Shown piece by piece: positions 15,420 through 24,871 of a stretch of 64,000 bases of DNA (its first letter is position 1; every line of letters starts with the position of its first letter). The position numbers and the translations under genes are program-made. This stretch comes from Bryobacterales bacterium (GTDB taxonomy: Bacteria > Acidobacteriota > Terriglobia > Bryobacterales > Bryobacteraceae): assembly GCA_019261985.1 (NCBI GenBank), contig JAFAQY010000053.1, positions 1-64,000 of the forward strand, written 5' to 3'. The notes beneath the pieces were generated by a model that saw nothing but the letters and a program-made list of their open reading frames with translations, did no database searches and was not told the DNA's origin.

Positions 15420-16049
15420 CTAGCGAACGAAGCACGTTTGGACTGACTGCAAGCAAGCCAGGATCGTCTGCACCACGCAGTCGTCACCCATGGCCGAATT
15501 GACCATCAAGTGAAAATACGGGCGAGGCGGCCATTCCACCCCGAAGTTTTGTTTGATGAAGTCCGCGCGCTCCACGTCTACCGTTTCTGCGAGTTCAATG
15601 GCCTCTTTCTCGCTATAACCAGCCGCTTGCAGCCTGCGGACCTTCTCCTCAAACGGAGCGTAAATGAATACATTCAATGCATCGGGTGAATCGTGGAGAT
15701 AATACGCGGAGCCGCGGCCGACAATCACGCAATTTCCTTCCCTGGCCGCGTTCATCACAAGTTGTTCGGTGATGGCGCGAATGCCCTCAGCATCGGCGAG
15801 CTTCAGCCTGGGCGTGCTGAGGCTACCCTCAAAACTGCCGCGCAGAAAGGATTTCATCAAGCGGTAGGAGAGCGGATCGGGTCGTTCCTCGCGCTCCTGC
15901 ACGAGCGTTTTTTCACACTCTAAAGAACGCGCGATTTCAGTGGTGAGGGCCTGGTCCCACAATTTCCAGCCCAGACGCTGGGCAACTTTCTCGGCGATTA
16001 CATTCGCGCCGCTTCCATATTCACGGTCGATGGTTAGGACGTTGATCAT
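15420..16049 (-). CDS. Cytidylate-kinase-like family protein
   Basis: A 209-residue P-loop kinase-fold protein of the Cmk2-like group. It opens with ITIDREYGSG-type sequence (LTIDREYGSGANVIAEKVAQRLGWKLWD), where the glycine-rich loop is atypical compared with true Cmk. It continues with CVIVGRGSAYYL and IYAPFEEKVRRL, standard elements of the group. Members are commonly annotated as cytidylate kinase-like, but their substrate is not established. It is the first gene of the unit with the alcohol dehydrogenase and flavoprotein. Confidence 0.85.
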   Translation of the reverse strand: MINVLTIDREYGSGANVIAEKVAQRLGWKLWDQALTTEIARSLECEKTLVQEREERPDPLSYRLMKSFLRGSFEGSLSTPRLKLADAEGIRAITEQLVMNAAREGNCVIVGRGSAYYLHDSPDALNVFIYAPFEEKVRRLQAAGYSEKEAIELAETVDVERADFIKQNFGVEWPPRPYFHLMVNSAMGDDCVVQTILACLQSVQTCFVR

Positions 16050-16180
16050 AGTGCCTCACTCGACTCGTTTACTTGCCTTTTTCAGGCGCCATCCCGATAC
16101 GCCGGCTGCGAAATCGGAACGAACAGCAACCCCAAGCCAAAGGATTGCACGATTCGCGAACCAACGGCGGGTTACAAGGT

Positions 16181-16206
16181 GTGGGGCAGCCTAAAGGCTG
16201 CCCCAC
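16181..16206. repeat. Perfect palindrome of the GGCTAAAGCC-related family
   Basis: GTGGGGCAGCC and GGCTGCCCCAC are perfect inverted arms around a TAAA centre. It lies between two divergent gene starts and lacks a T-run, so it is not a standard terminator. It resembles the palindromes at 4158 and 37241, although its centre differs slightly. Confidence 0.7.
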
Positions 16207-16283
16207 CCGTTTGTCTTTCAGATCTCGCGAGGTTTGACTTTCAGATCCTCCGGCGGCGACATTAGAAATAGACCTGCCTGTTT

Positions 16284-16889
16284 ATGAAATTTGCAATTCT
16301 GCCTGTTCTGGCCTTATTCGTTTGTGCTTGCTCTGAAACGCCTACCGAGACCAAAACCAAGACTCCCGAGAAACCGCCCGAACCGATCACCGGACGACAA
16401 GCCTTCCAATACACGTATCCGTCCGCCCGCATGTGGGCTCCCGACGCCGAGCCGCTCACCGTCCAAAGCCTCAACCTGGAGAAAGTGACATCGGAGGACG
16501 GGAAAGCCGGAGCATGGGAGATAGTTTATGTTTCCATGCAGCTCGGCCGCGCGCGTACGTATAGCTGGAGCGCGATCGAACTGGATAACTTGCATAAGGG
16601 TGTTTTTGGGGGCGCCGATGAAGCATGGCGCGGGCCCGTTGGGCAGCAGCGGCCTTTTCCATCTCAAGGCTTGAAAATCGACACGCCCGAGGCATTGAAC
16701 ACCGCAACCAAAGAGGCCGCGAAATACCTGAGCAAGCCCGGAGAAAAGCCACCCATCACTTTTTTGCTCGAATCCACGCCGCGCTTTCCGAATCCTGTTT
16801 GGCGCGTACTCTGGGGTCCTTCGGTGTCGGCGGCGAAATATAGCGTGACCGTCGATGCCACAACCGGCGATCCGCTAGCCCGCGATTGA
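16284..16889 (+). CDS. Hypothetical lipoprotein
   Basis: A 201-residue protein with a lipoprotein signal (VLALFVCACSE) followed by a charged Thr/Pro/Lys linker. The remainder has no catalytic motif I know. Recognisable stretches are FQYTYPSARMWAPDAEPL, WEIVYVSMQLGRARTYSWSAIE and a C-terminal PVWRVLWGPSVSAAKYSVTVDATTG. The final segment resembles the last strands of PepSY-type domains (W.V......Y.V.VDA.TG). It probably sits in the periplasm anchored to a membrane; the role is unknown. Confidence 0.75.
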   Translation: MKFAILPVLALFVCACSETPTETKTKTPEKPPEPITGRQAFQYTYPSARMWAPDAEPLTVQSLNLEKVTSEDGKAGAWEIVYVSMQLGRARTYSWSAIELDNLHKGVFGGADEAWRGPVGQQRPFPSQGLKIDTPEALNTATKEAAKYLSKPGEKPPITFLLESTPRFPNPVWRVLWGPSVSAAKYSVTVDATTGDPLARD

Positions 16890-16943
16890 TCGTGGGGTAC
16901 AACACGGGTCTGTGATAACATTCCGACACGAAACGTCGATAGA

Positions 16944-17285
16944 GTGCATATGTACGACTCTCTACCTGATGCCGATGCTGTCCTAGCCCAGTTCAACCGC
17001 TTGATGCAGGAAATCCTGCGCGGGACGATGAATCGCAACACCTTCCGGCCCTGGGAGGTGGAACTGCTCCTGGATATAGATGGGTGCAATCTGGGCGATG
17101 GCGCCAAGCGCGAGGCGCTCAAACGCTATCAGCGGGCGGTCCAGCGGCATATGGAAAAAGGCGCGCGCCTGCCATTCAAGCTCTCGGAGTATTTGGAGTC
17201 CGTTAGAGCCAAGCGTGCCGCGCGGTCGCAAAACGATGGAGGCCGAACGGCCCCGGCGGTGGACGGCCGCATGGTTGTGGTCTAG
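16944..17285 (+). CDS. Hypothetical protein
   Basis: A 113-residue soluble protein, largely helical and charged. The central block reads RNTFRPWEVELLLDIDGCNL followed by KREALKRYQRAVQRHMEKGARLPFKLSEYL. I recognise it only as a recurrent uncharacterised protein in Acidobacteriota. The frame can start at a GTG (16944) or an ATG two codons later (16950); neither has a good ribosome site, and the ATG is equally likely. The last 15 or so residues look disordered. Confidence 0.65.
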   Translation: MHMYDSLPDADAVLAQFNRLMQEILRGTMNRNTFRPWEVELLLDIDGCNLGDGAKREALKRYQRAVQRHMEKGARLPFKLSEYLESVRAKRAARSQNDGGRTAPAVDGRMVVV

Positions 17286-17371
17286 GGATTGTGGTCTATC
17301 GATCTAAGCGTAACCCACGCGGACGCAGATGGGCCTGTCACAAGTTATCCTGAAGTCGAGGAGTAACCCTT

Positions 17372-17707
17372 ATGGCTTGTGGGGGCGGTATGGGCGGCGG
17401 CCCTTTGATCGTGGAAGAGAACAAGACCGGACGCAAAGTGTTTTGCGTGAAATTCCAACGCGAAATGCCGGGGCTCGATGAGGTTCCCTTCGACAATCAT
17501 CCGTTAGGTCAGCGGATCTACGAAAATGTCTCGAAAGAGGCCTGGAAGATGTGGCTCGAACAGATGAAAATGATCATGAACGAGTACCGCCTTAATCTCG
17601 GCACCCAGGAAGCCCAAGAGTTTCTGCTCAAGCAGATGGAAGACTATTTCTTCGGCGAGGGCGCTGCTTTACCGCCGGGCTACGTTCCTCCCCGATCGAA
17701 GAATTAA
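17372..17707 (+). CDS. yggX: Fe(II)-trafficking / oxidative damage protection protein (YggX family)
   Basis: A 111-residue protein of the YggX family. After a glycine-rich extension (residues 1-10) come KVFCVKFQREMPGLDEVPF, LGQRIYENVSKEAWKMWLEQMKMIMNEYRLNL and a C-terminal MEDYFFGEG region, matching the small family proteins of about 90 residues. The conserved cysteine of the FC motif is present. In E. coli the protein guards Fe-S proteins against oxidative damage and may handle iron. It lies 23 bp upstream of a membrane-protein gene. Confidence 0.88.
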   Translation: MACGGGMGGGPLIVEENKTGRKVFCVKFQREMPGLDEVPFDNHPLGQRIYENVSKEAWKMWLEQMKMIMNEYRLNLGTQEAQEFLLKQMEDYFFGEGAALPPGYVPPRSKN

Positions 17708-17730
17708 CGGCAGAGGAACTAAGCGCCACG

Positions 17731-19095
17731 GTGCCTCGCGGGCTTCGATCCTACGTTCTTCTCTTTGTATTCCTTTCGGTCCTTTACCACTCCAATCTCC
17801 GGCCCATCGCTTCCGGCGATTCGCTGCCTGCTTCCCTGATCCCGTTTTCCGTTCTGCTGGATGGATCGGTGCGCCTGGATCGTTTCGGCCCCTATTTGGA
17901 CGAGCACGTGGCGTACGAATCGTCGGTGATCCAGAAAAGCGGGGGACATTGGTATAGCTGGTACCCGATCGCCGGCCCCGTGATCGCCACGCCGTTGTAC
18001 CTGCCGATTGTCAGTGTTCCTTTGGTCCGCCAATTGTCTGCCGGTTCGCTGGTCGCATTCGCGCGAATGTTTGAAAAGGTGATTGCCGTCGCGCTGGCGG
18101 CAGGATCGGCTCTGGCGCTTTTGTTTTTGCTGCAACGGATCGCGCCGGGCATGGCTTGGCCGCTAACGGCGTTATTCGCCATCGGCACCGGGAATTGGTC
18201 CACATCCAGTCAAGCTTTATGGCCGCATACGTTCGGAGTCCCGGCCATCCTCGGCTGTTTTTACGCGGTGGAGCGCTTCAGTTCACAACACACGCAATCG
18301 TCGGCGTGGCAATGGACGGCTGGCATATTCGCGGCCTTCGCTCTGGCGATCCGGCCTACCAATGTGGCCCTTCTGCCCGCGCTCGCAATCGTGCTCTGGA
18401 TTCAGCGGGCGCGAGTCGCGGATTATGCGCGCATCTTCGTGCCTGCGCTGGTCGCCGCCGGCCTGGTAATCAGTTACAACATCGCCGTATTCGGCCGCGC
18501 GTTGGGCGGATATCAGGCGAAGGCAAACACTGATTTCTTTTCCGGACTCGCCGGCATTCTCGCAAGCCCGGGACGAGGCCTTCTGATTTATACGCCCGTC
18601 GCGGTATTCGCGGTCTGCGCCTTTTTTCCCGGCGCTGGCGAACTGCGCCGCAAGCACAGGCCGCTTGTGGCCGCGGCGGCCGTCTTCATGGTCGCGCAGA
18701 TTGCGATTATTTCTGTGTGGCCGGTGTGGTGGGGCGGGTACTGCTGGGGTCCGCGGCTGCTGACCGAAATTTTGCCTTCCATGATGGTACTGATCGCCAT
18801 CGGTATGCCTGTAATTCACGGCCCCCTGAAATGGGTCTTTGTCGCAGCCGCTGTTTATGGTTGCTTCATTCAGGCGCTCGGTGTTTACTGCTACCCGAAG
18901 GGCCGCTGGGATCACTTACCTGTCAGCGTCGATAACGCACCCGCGCGCCTATGGAATTGGACGGACAACCCGATCGGCAGAACCATCGGCGGCGGCATCG
19001 CCTGGGAACCTTATGCAATCGTCGCGGCGGGTGCCCGAGGCGGATTGCCGGCCGCCGCTCAGGAGCTTCAGCGATTGGGAATCAATGCCTATTGA
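17731..19095 (+). CDS. Polytopic membrane protein, glycosyltransferase-39-like
   Basis: A 454-residue protein with about ten hydrophobic segments and a GTG start. The first external loop (SGDSLPASLIPFSVLLDGSVRLDRFGPYL) and the later WPVWWGGYCWGPRLLTEILP block are hallmarks of a large uncharacterised group of membrane proteins in Acidobacteriota, whose fold resembles GT-C glycosyltransferases. A role in transferring sugars from a lipid carrier at the membrane is inferred from that resemblance only. Its last 11 bp overlap the start of the pseudouridine synthase gene, suggesting coupled translation. Confidence 0.75.
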   Translation: MPRGLRSYVLLFVFLSVLYHSNLRPIASGDSLPASLIPFSVLLDGSVRLDRFGPYLDEHVAYESSVIQKSGGHWYSWYPIAGPVIATPLYLPIVSVPLVRQLSAGSLVAFARMFEKVIAVALAAGSALALLFLLQRIAPGMAWPLTALFAIGTGNWSTSSQALWPHTFGVPAILGCFYAVERFSSQHTQSSAWQWTAGIFAAFALAIRPTNVALLPALAIVLWIQRARVADYARIFVPALVAAGLVISYNIAVFGRALGGYQAKANTDFFSGLAGILASPGRGLLIYTPVAVFAVCAFFPGAGELRRKHRPLVAAAAVFMVAQIAIISVWPVWWGGYCWGPRLLTEILPSMMVLIAIGMPVIHGPLKWVFVAAAVYGCFIQALGVYCYPKGRWDHLPVSVDNAPARLWNWTDNPIGRTIGGGIAWEPYAIVAAGARGGLPAAAQELQRLGINAY

Positions 19096-20035
19096 GCGGC
19101 AGAGAGCCAGAGCGGCCCCGGTTGCGTCAGAAAACGGCGTGCTGACTTTTCGCGCCGAGCCGGCTGACGTAGGCAAGCGGCTCGATCATTTTCTTCAAGA
19201 CAAAATGACAACGTATAGCCGCTCCCGTCTGCAAGCGTGGATCAAAGAGGGGCGCGCGCTGGTTGATGGCCAAGCCGCGAAAGCATCCCACCTGCTTAAG
19301 GCACGGGAACGCGTCGATGTCTCACCCGGTAAATTGCCGCCCCTGCGCGCCGAGCCCGAAGATCTTCCTGTCAAAATCCTCTACGAAGACGAAGCCGTCA
19401 TCGCCATCGATAAGCCTGCCGGGCTGATCGTCCACACCGGCGCGGGCGCTCACTCGGGCACCCTGGTGAACCGTCTGGTTCATCATTTCCATTCCCTGTC
19501 CGCCGCCGGCGGCGAGCTTCGCCCGGGAATCGTGCACCGACTCGACAAGGAGACCAGCGGAGTCCTGCTCGTCGCGCGCACGGATGCCGCGCACCGCGCG
19601 CTGGCTGGGCAATTCGCGAGCCGTACCGTGGAAAAGATCTATCTCGCCCTGGTGCACGGGCGCATTCGCGGCGAGGCCGGACGCATAACCCGGCCCATCG
19701 CGCGAGATCCCGTCCGCCGCGTTCGGATGACCGTCCGGCTTGGCTCCGGCCGCCCCGCGCTCACGGAGTATCGGGTGTTGGAGCGCTTCGATAAATACAC
19801 TTTCCTTGAAGTGCGGATCGGCACCGGACGCACGCATCAGATTCGCGTGCACCTGGCGAGTGAAGGTCATCCAGTCGCCGGCGACCGGCTATACGGAGCT
19901 CCGCCGGCAAATCGCATGTTTCTGCATGCCTGGAGGATTACGTTCACCACGCCGGCTATCGGAGAGCGTGTAAGTGTTGAAGCGCCGCTGCCCGAAGAGC
20001 TTGAGCAGTGGCTTTCAAGTCTACGTATAATTTAG
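19085..20035 (+). CDS. rluD: RluA/RluD-family 23S rRNA pseudouridine synthase
   Basis: A 316-residue enzyme converting specific uridines in rRNA to pseudouridine. An N-terminal S4 RNA-binding domain (KRLDHFLQDKMTTYSRSRLQAWIKEGRALVDG) precedes the catalytic domain, with IDKPAGLIVHTG and the active-site aspartate in HRLDKETSGVLLVA, then RTHQIRVHLA near the end. Length and domain order fit RluD. I chose the ATG at 19085, where it overlaps the upstream gene by 11 bp, because the open frame further upstream is antisense or shadow sequence. Confidence 0.92.
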   Translation: MPIERQRARAAPVASENGVLTFRAEPADVGKRLDHFLQDKMTTYSRSRLQAWIKEGRALVDGQAAKASHLLKARERVDVSPGKLPPLRAEPEDLPVKILYEDEAVIAIDKPAGLIVHTGAGAHSGTLVNRLVHHFHSLSAAGGELRPGIVHRLDKETSGVLLVARTDAAHRALAGQFASRTVEKIYLALVHGRIRGEAGRITRPIARDPVRRVRMTVRLGSGRPALTEYRVLERFDKYTFLEVRIGTGRTHQIRVHLASEGHPVAGDRLYGAPPANRMFLHAWRITFTTPAIGERVSVEAPLPEELEQWLSSLRII

Positions 20036-20045
20036 GTAGCATTTA

Positions 20046-21020
20046 ATGAAGTTCCCGACTTTCGTTATTTTGGCTGCTGTTCCATTGCTGGCGCAAACAC
20101 CGCAAGCGCCAAACAGCCAACCTCCCCAACAGGCTGTCGAACTAGACGATCAAAGCCCCATCCGCTTCGATGTCACCCGCGTCGGCGTCCTGTTCACCGT
20201 CTCGGATAAAAAGGGCCGCTTCATCACGGACCTCACGAAAGACGAGTTTGAGATCAGCGAGAACAAGAAGCCGCAAAAGATCGCCGAATTCACCGCGGAG
20301 AGCGATTTGCCGCTGCGATTGGCGATTCTGATCGATACCAGCAACAGTATCCGCGAGCGATTCAAGTTCCAGCAGGAAGCCGCGACCAGCTTCATCGAGA
20401 CCGTTGTCCGTCACGGTCGAGATAGAGCCATGCTGGTAAGCTTCGATACTTCGGCGGAGTTGGTTTCCGATCTTACGGACGACACGCAGAAGCTATCGGC
20501 CGCCGTTCGCGACCTGCGCCCCGGAGGCGGCACGGCTCTTTACGACGCCATTTTCTTCGCCTGCCGTGACAAGCTGATGAAGGAGCAGCCGCCCGAGAAG
20601 TTCCGCCGCGCCATGGTGCTGCTGAGCGATGGAGAGGACAACCAGAGCCACTGGACCCGCGATCAGGCTCTGGAAATGGCGCAAAAAGCCGACGTCGTGA
20701 TTTACACCATCTCGACAAATATTTCGCACATCGATACCGATGGCGATAAAGTCCTGCGGTATTTCGCCCAGGAGACCGGGGGATCGGCTTTCTTCCCGTT
20801 CAAGGCTTCGGATCTGGCGCAATCGTTCGAGAACATCGCCAATGAGCTGCGGCACCAGTACATTGCCCTCTACCGCCCCGAGCCATTAAAGGCCGACGGC
20901 CTGTATCACAAGCTTGAAATCAAGGTGAAGAACCGCAAAGACCTCGTGGTCCGCGCGCGGCAGGGCTACTACGCGCCGCTACTCAACCTTTCGCCAGAAG
21001 CTCCGGCGAAGGGCAAGTAA
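20046..21020 (+). CDS. Exported VWFA-related domain protein
   Basis: A 324-residue protein with a signal peptide (FVILAAVPLLAQ). An N-terminal beta region (VLFTVSDKKGRFITDLTKDEFEISE) precedes a von Willebrand A domain whose metal-dependent adhesion motif is present as LIDTSNSIRERF, with a downstream DGEDNQS. This is the acidobacterial VWFA-related subfamily, present in many copies per genome; it probably mediates protein-protein contacts in the periplasm. It starts 10 bp after the pseudouridine synthase gene. Confidence 0.9.
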   Translation: MKFPTFVILAAVPLLAQTPQAPNSQPPQQAVELDDQSPIRFDVTRVGVLFTVSDKKGRFITDLTKDEFEISENKKPQKIAEFTAESDLPLRLAILIDTSNSIRERFKFQQEAATSFIETVVRHGRDRAMLVSFDTSAELVSDLTDDTQKLSAAVRDLRPGGGTALYDAIFFACRDKLMKEQPPEKFRRAMVLLSDGEDNQSHWTRDQALEMAQKADVVIYTISTNISHIDTDGDKVLRYFAQETGGSAFFPFKASDLAQSFENIANELRHQYIALYRPEPLKADGLYHKLEIKVKNRKDLVVRARQGYYAPLLNLSPEAPAKGK

Positions 21021-21225
21021 TTTAATCGGCCCAGTACCCACTTGCGGCGTTGGCCTTACCTGAGGGTCTGCAATTAAGCACTCGCGCTGGATCGTTTCGC
21101 CAGAGGGTGTTCATCGAATTTTGCCCGATAATCCCGAAACATCATTCGCGTTGATACGGTCTATCATCCACACAGTATTGACTTCTTCCCCAACAGACGA
21201 TAATGTCGCCATGAAAAGGGGGTTC

Positions 21226-24200
21226 ATGGTCTCGTTTTATAACCGTAGCCGTGTCGCGCGGTCAATCGCCGCGCTGGCGCTGGCAGTTCTTAGTTCCACT
21301 TTCATAAATGCGCAGGGGGCGACCAACGCCTCGGTCTTGGGAACGGTCACCGATTCCTCCGGCGCTGTCATTCCGAACGCTTCCGTCCAGGTGAAAAACG
21401 TTGCCACCGGGCAGGCGCAGCAAACCTCTTCCGATGGCCAGGGCCGCTATACGATTGCGGATCTGCCCGTCGGGAATTATGAAGCGCAGGCTTCCGCGCA
21501 GGGCTTTCAAACCGTCATCCGCCGGGGCGTTACGCTAACCGTCGGTGCCCAATCCGTGGTCGATTTCTCGCTGCCCGTCGGACAGGCGCAGCAAACCGTC
21601 ACGGTGGACGCAACGGTTTCGCAAGTCGACACCGTGTCTACCGCAGTGGCGTCTTTCGTCGAGCAGAAACAAATAAACGACCTGCCGCTTAATGGGCGCA
21701 ACTTCACCGATCTGGTGACACTGGTCCCGGGAGTCGCGGGCGGATCGCAGGTCGGCAATGGCGGAAACAATCTTCTGTATGGCGTCGAGAACAATTTCAG
21801 TGTTTCCGGCGCGCGATCCGAAGGGCAACAGTACCTGCTGGACAGCACCGATATTCAAGGTTTTTGGAACCACGGATCGGGATCGGGCGTAATGGGCACA
21901 ACGCTGGGCATCGAAGCCATCGCGGAGTTCTCCGTGCTCACCAACACGTATAGCGCGCAATTCGGCGGAAACGGAGCAGTGGTGAACGCGGTCAGCAAGT
22001 CCGGAACCAACGGCTTCCATGGATCCGCGTACGAATTTTTCCGCAATAGCGCGCTTGACGCGCGAAAGCCCTTCGATGGCTCAACCGTTCCGCCGTTCCG
22101 CCAGAACCAATTCGGCGGCAGCCTGGGTGGACCCATAAAGAAGGACAAGCTGTTCTTCTTCGTAAACGATGAACAACTTATCAACGCGCTCGGCCAGACC
22201 GTGGTCGCGCTGGTTCCCGATGCTAACGCGCATCAGGGTTTGGTGCCCTGTTCCGCCGCGCCGACCTTCACCTGCAACCCAGCGACGAGTCTCGCCAATG
22301 TCGGGGTAAGCCCGAAAACGGCGGCCCTTCTCGCGCTATATCCCCTCCCTACGGCGTCCGCGGGCCCCGGTATTGGCACCATTCCGGAAGTGGATACCAC
22401 ACCCGGTAACGAGAATTATTTCCTCGCGCGCACCGATTACACGATGTCGGGCAAGGATTCGCTATTCGTCCGCTATGTGCGGGACCATGGCGATATTACG
22501 TATCCTTTTCTTGGCTCGGCTCTGCCGCCGCGGTGGCCGGAGGTGGGGCAAACACGCAACCAGTTCGCGACCATAGAGTGGCGCCGCGTGATTTCGCCCA
22601 CGCTGCTGAATCTCCTGCGATTCAGCTTCACCCGGACGCGCGAAACGGACGTGCAGCAACACCCGGATCAGATTTCGGCGCTGGACTTCTTTCCCGAGCG
22701 CGGGCAGAACGGGGGCGTGAACGTTACCGGTCTATCGTCGTTGGGAACAAGTATCTACGCGCCGCTTCTTGAAGTGCAGAACAAATTTCCTCTCTCCGAT
22801 GACGTGTTCTGGACACATGGCTCGCATAGCATCAGACTCGGTTCATTCTTCAGCCGCGTACAGAGCAATTTCCAGCAGCAAGGGTGGTGGGGCGGCTTCT
22901 ACACGTTCCCGAGCGTGACCAATCTTCTGCTGGCCTCTCCCAGCCTTTTCCAAGGGCCGGAGCCGGGCCTAACCGACTCCTATCGCGATTTCCGCGAAAT
23001 AGAAATTGACGGATACCTCCACGATGAGTGGAAGGCGCTCCCCAAACTAACGTTGAACATCGGTCTCCGCTATGAGTGGATCAGCAATCCCACTACGAAC
23101 GTTCACCCGCTCAAGACGCTCATCAATCCGCCGTTTGGAACGTTCCAGCAGGTCGAGCACGTGTTCGCAACGAATCCTTCCCTGAAGAACTTCGATCCCA
23201 GGTTTGGACTCGCCTATGATCCGTTCGCCGATCATAAAACGTCGATTCGCGCGGGCTTCGGAATTTTCTACGATCCCATTCGAGCGCGCAGCTATGCGTC
23301 AGGCTATTACTTCAACCCGCCGTATGCGCTGGCGTTCGTCTCTCTTCCTGCGTTCCCAAATCCGTTCCCGGGCGCTTTGCCGCCTACGGCCCAACTCGTG
23401 GGCGTTGACTATAACACCGCCAACACGCCGCACATGTATCAATGGAATTTCAACGTTCAGCGCGAAATTTTTGAATCCACTATTTTGACCGTCGGTTATG
23501 TTGGCTCCCGAGGTTTGCACCTATACGGGGCGCGCGATATCAATCCCGTGTTGCCGGCGGTTGTGAATGGCGTGCAGGTCTTTGGTGTGCCCAAGGGCAC
23601 ACCTGCCAATCCCGCGGCCGGCATCGTCAGCAACCCGCGGCTCAATCCGGCCGGCGCGGCGTTGAGCAGCGAGGCGCCCGTGGCAGACTCGAGTTACAAC
23701 TCTTTACAGGTGGGACTGAACCGGCGCTTTTCGCACGGTGTGCAAGGCCAGCTTTCCTATACATGGTCGAAATGCATGGACGATGCCTCCGGGACCTACG
23801 GCCTGGAAGGCGGCATTCCCTGGTCCGACCCGCTGAACGGTTCCTTCGATCGCGGCCGGTGCGGGTTCGACCGTCCGCACGTTTTCCGGCTGAGCGGGGT
23901 TTATACACTGCCGTTCAATCAAAACATTTTGACCAAAGGATGGCAGATCAGCGGAAATCTGCTGGTGCAGAGCGGCCCGCCCTGGAACGTTACTGTCGGA
24001 TTCGACCAAGCCGGAACCGTCGTGGCCGGCAGCGAGCGGCCCAACCTGGTCCTGCCCGCGGACCAGGCCATCACTGGGAACGTGAACCGATGGGGCAATC
24101 CAGCCGCGTTTTCTCTACCCGCGCCCGGCACGCTCGGCAATCTACAGAGAGATTTTTTGTGGGGCCCGGGCATCGTGAACTTCGACTACTCGGTTATCAA

Positions 24201-24408
24201 GGAAACGGCCATCAAGGAACAGATCCGCCTCCAATTCCGCGCCGAGTTCTTCAACCTGTTTAACCATCCCAATTACGCCTTGCCCAATGCGAGCGCGTTT
24301 GTGCAGACGGTCAACGGCGGGGGCGCCCCCAATCCGAGCTTCGGCAAAATCCTCGGGACGACCACCAGCGCACGGCAGATTCAGTTTGCCTTGAAGCTTC
24401 TTTTCTGA
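21226..24408 (+). CDS. TonB-dependent outer-membrane receptor with carboxypeptidase-regulatory-like domain (Oar-like)
   Basis: About 1060 residues. After the signal peptide (ALALAVLSSTFINAQ) comes a carboxypeptidase-regulatory-like beta-sandwich (GTVTDSSGAVIPNASVQVKN), then a plug region (EQKQINDLPLNGRNFTDLVTLVPGV) and a large beta-barrel ending RQIQFALKLLF with the terminal Phe typical of outer-membrane proteins. Such receptors are strongly expanded in Acidobacteriota and are thought to import large substrates. I place the start at the ATG at 21226 because AAGGGGG lies just before it; 21211 is a possible alternative. Confidence 0.92.
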   Translation: MVSFYNRSRVARSIAALALAVLSSTFINAQGATNASVLGTVTDSSGAVIPNASVQVKNVATGQAQQTSSDGQGRYTIADLPVGNYEAQASAQGFQTVIRRGVTLTVGAQSVVDFSLPVGQAQQTVTVDATVSQVDTVSTAVASFVEQKQINDLPLNGRNFTDLVTLVPGVAGGSQVGNGGNNLLYGVENNFSVSGARSEGQQYLLDSTDIQGFWNHGSGSGVMGTTLGIEAIAEFSVLTNTYSAQFGGNGAVVNAVSKSGTNGFHGSAYEFFRNSALDARKPFDGSTVPPFRQNQFGGSLGGPIKKDKLFFFVNDEQLINALGQTVVALVPDANAHQGLVPCSAAPTFTCNPATSLANVGVSPKTAALLALYPLPTASAGPGIGTIPEVDTTPGNENYFLARTDYTMSGKDSLFVRYVRDHGDITYPFLGSALPPRWPEVGQTRNQFATIEWRRVISPTLLNLLRFSFTRTRETDVQQHPDQISALDFFPERGQNGGVNVTGLSSLGTSIYAPLLEVQNKFPLSDDVFWTHGSHSIRLGSFFSRVQSNFQQQGWWGGFYTFPSVTNLLLASPSLFQGPEPGLTDSYRDFREIEIDGYLHDEWKALPKLTLNIGLRYEWISNPTTNVHPLKTLINPPFGTFQQVEHVFATNPSLKNFDPRFGLAYDPFADHKTSIRAGFGIFYDPIRARSYASGYYFNPPYALAFVSLPAFPNPFPGALPPTAQLVGVDYNTANTPHMYQWNFNVQREIFESTILTVGYVGSRGLHLYGARDINPVLPAVVNGVQVFGVPKGTPANPAAGIVSNPRLNPAGAALSSEAPVADSSYNSLQVGLNRRFSHGVQGQLSYTWSKCMDDASGTYGLEGGIPWSDPLNGSFDRGRCGFDRPHVFRLSGVYTLPFNQNILTKGWQISGNLLVQSGPPWNVTVGFDQAGTVVAGSERPNLVLPADQAITGNVNRWGNPAAFSLPAPGTLGNLQRDFLWGPGIVNFDYSVIKETAIKEQIRLQFRAEFFNLFNHPNYALPNASAFVQTVNGGGAPNPSFGKILGTTTSARQIQFALKLLF

Positions 24409-24482
24409 CCCGGCACGCGGTTGAACCAGCGCTATGGCGCACAAATAATCGCCCGAATACACCCGCTCGGTATAATCGGGGT

Positions 24483-24866
24483 GTGAAGCTATGCGCGCCG
24501 CTGCTGGCGGCCCTTTTATTGGCTGGATGCTCGAAAAACATTCAGACGCCCGAAGCAGTCAGGTCCGCGGTGATGGAATATTTGAATTCGCGCGCGGCGC
24601 AGACGGGTCTCGACATGAATGCGATGCAGGTGGAAATTGGCGCGACTACTTTCGAGAAAGATACTGCTCGGGCAACGGTTTCGATTACTCCGAAAGGTAC
24701 GGGCGGCCCGGGCATGCAGATGACGTACAATTTGGATCGAAAAGGCGACAAGTGGGTGGTGCGGCCGGGCGGCAACCCGCATGGCATGTTGACGCCGCAG
24801 AATCCAGGCAGCGCGACGGAAGGGCAGCCTCTGCCCGCCGGACATCCTCCAGTCGGTAAAGAATAG
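24483..24866 (+). CDS. Hypothetical lipoprotein
   Basis: A 127-residue protein beginning with a lipoprotein signal (LLAALLLAGCSKN) and a GTG start. The middle shows AVRSAVMEYLNSRAAQTGLDMNAMQVEI followed by ATVSITPKGTGGPGMQMTYNLDRKGDKWVV, a small alpha/beta fold of the kind seen in periplasmic NTF2/cystatin-like proteins. The tail is Pro/Gly-rich. No specific function can be given. It ends five bases before the FAD reductase gene, so the two may be co-transcribed. Confidence 0.75.
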   Translation: MKLCAPLLAALLLAGCSKNIQTPEAVRSAVMEYLNSRAAQTGLDMNAMQVEIGATTFEKDTARATVSITPKGTGGPGMQMTYNLDRKGDKWVVRPGGNPHGMLTPQNPGSATEGQPLPAGHPPVGKE

Positions 24867-24871
24867 GACAA

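Noticed and set aside
16181-16206. Perfect hairpin considered as a terminator
   Set aside because: It lies between two divergent gene starts and has no T-run; it fits the dispersed palindrome family better.
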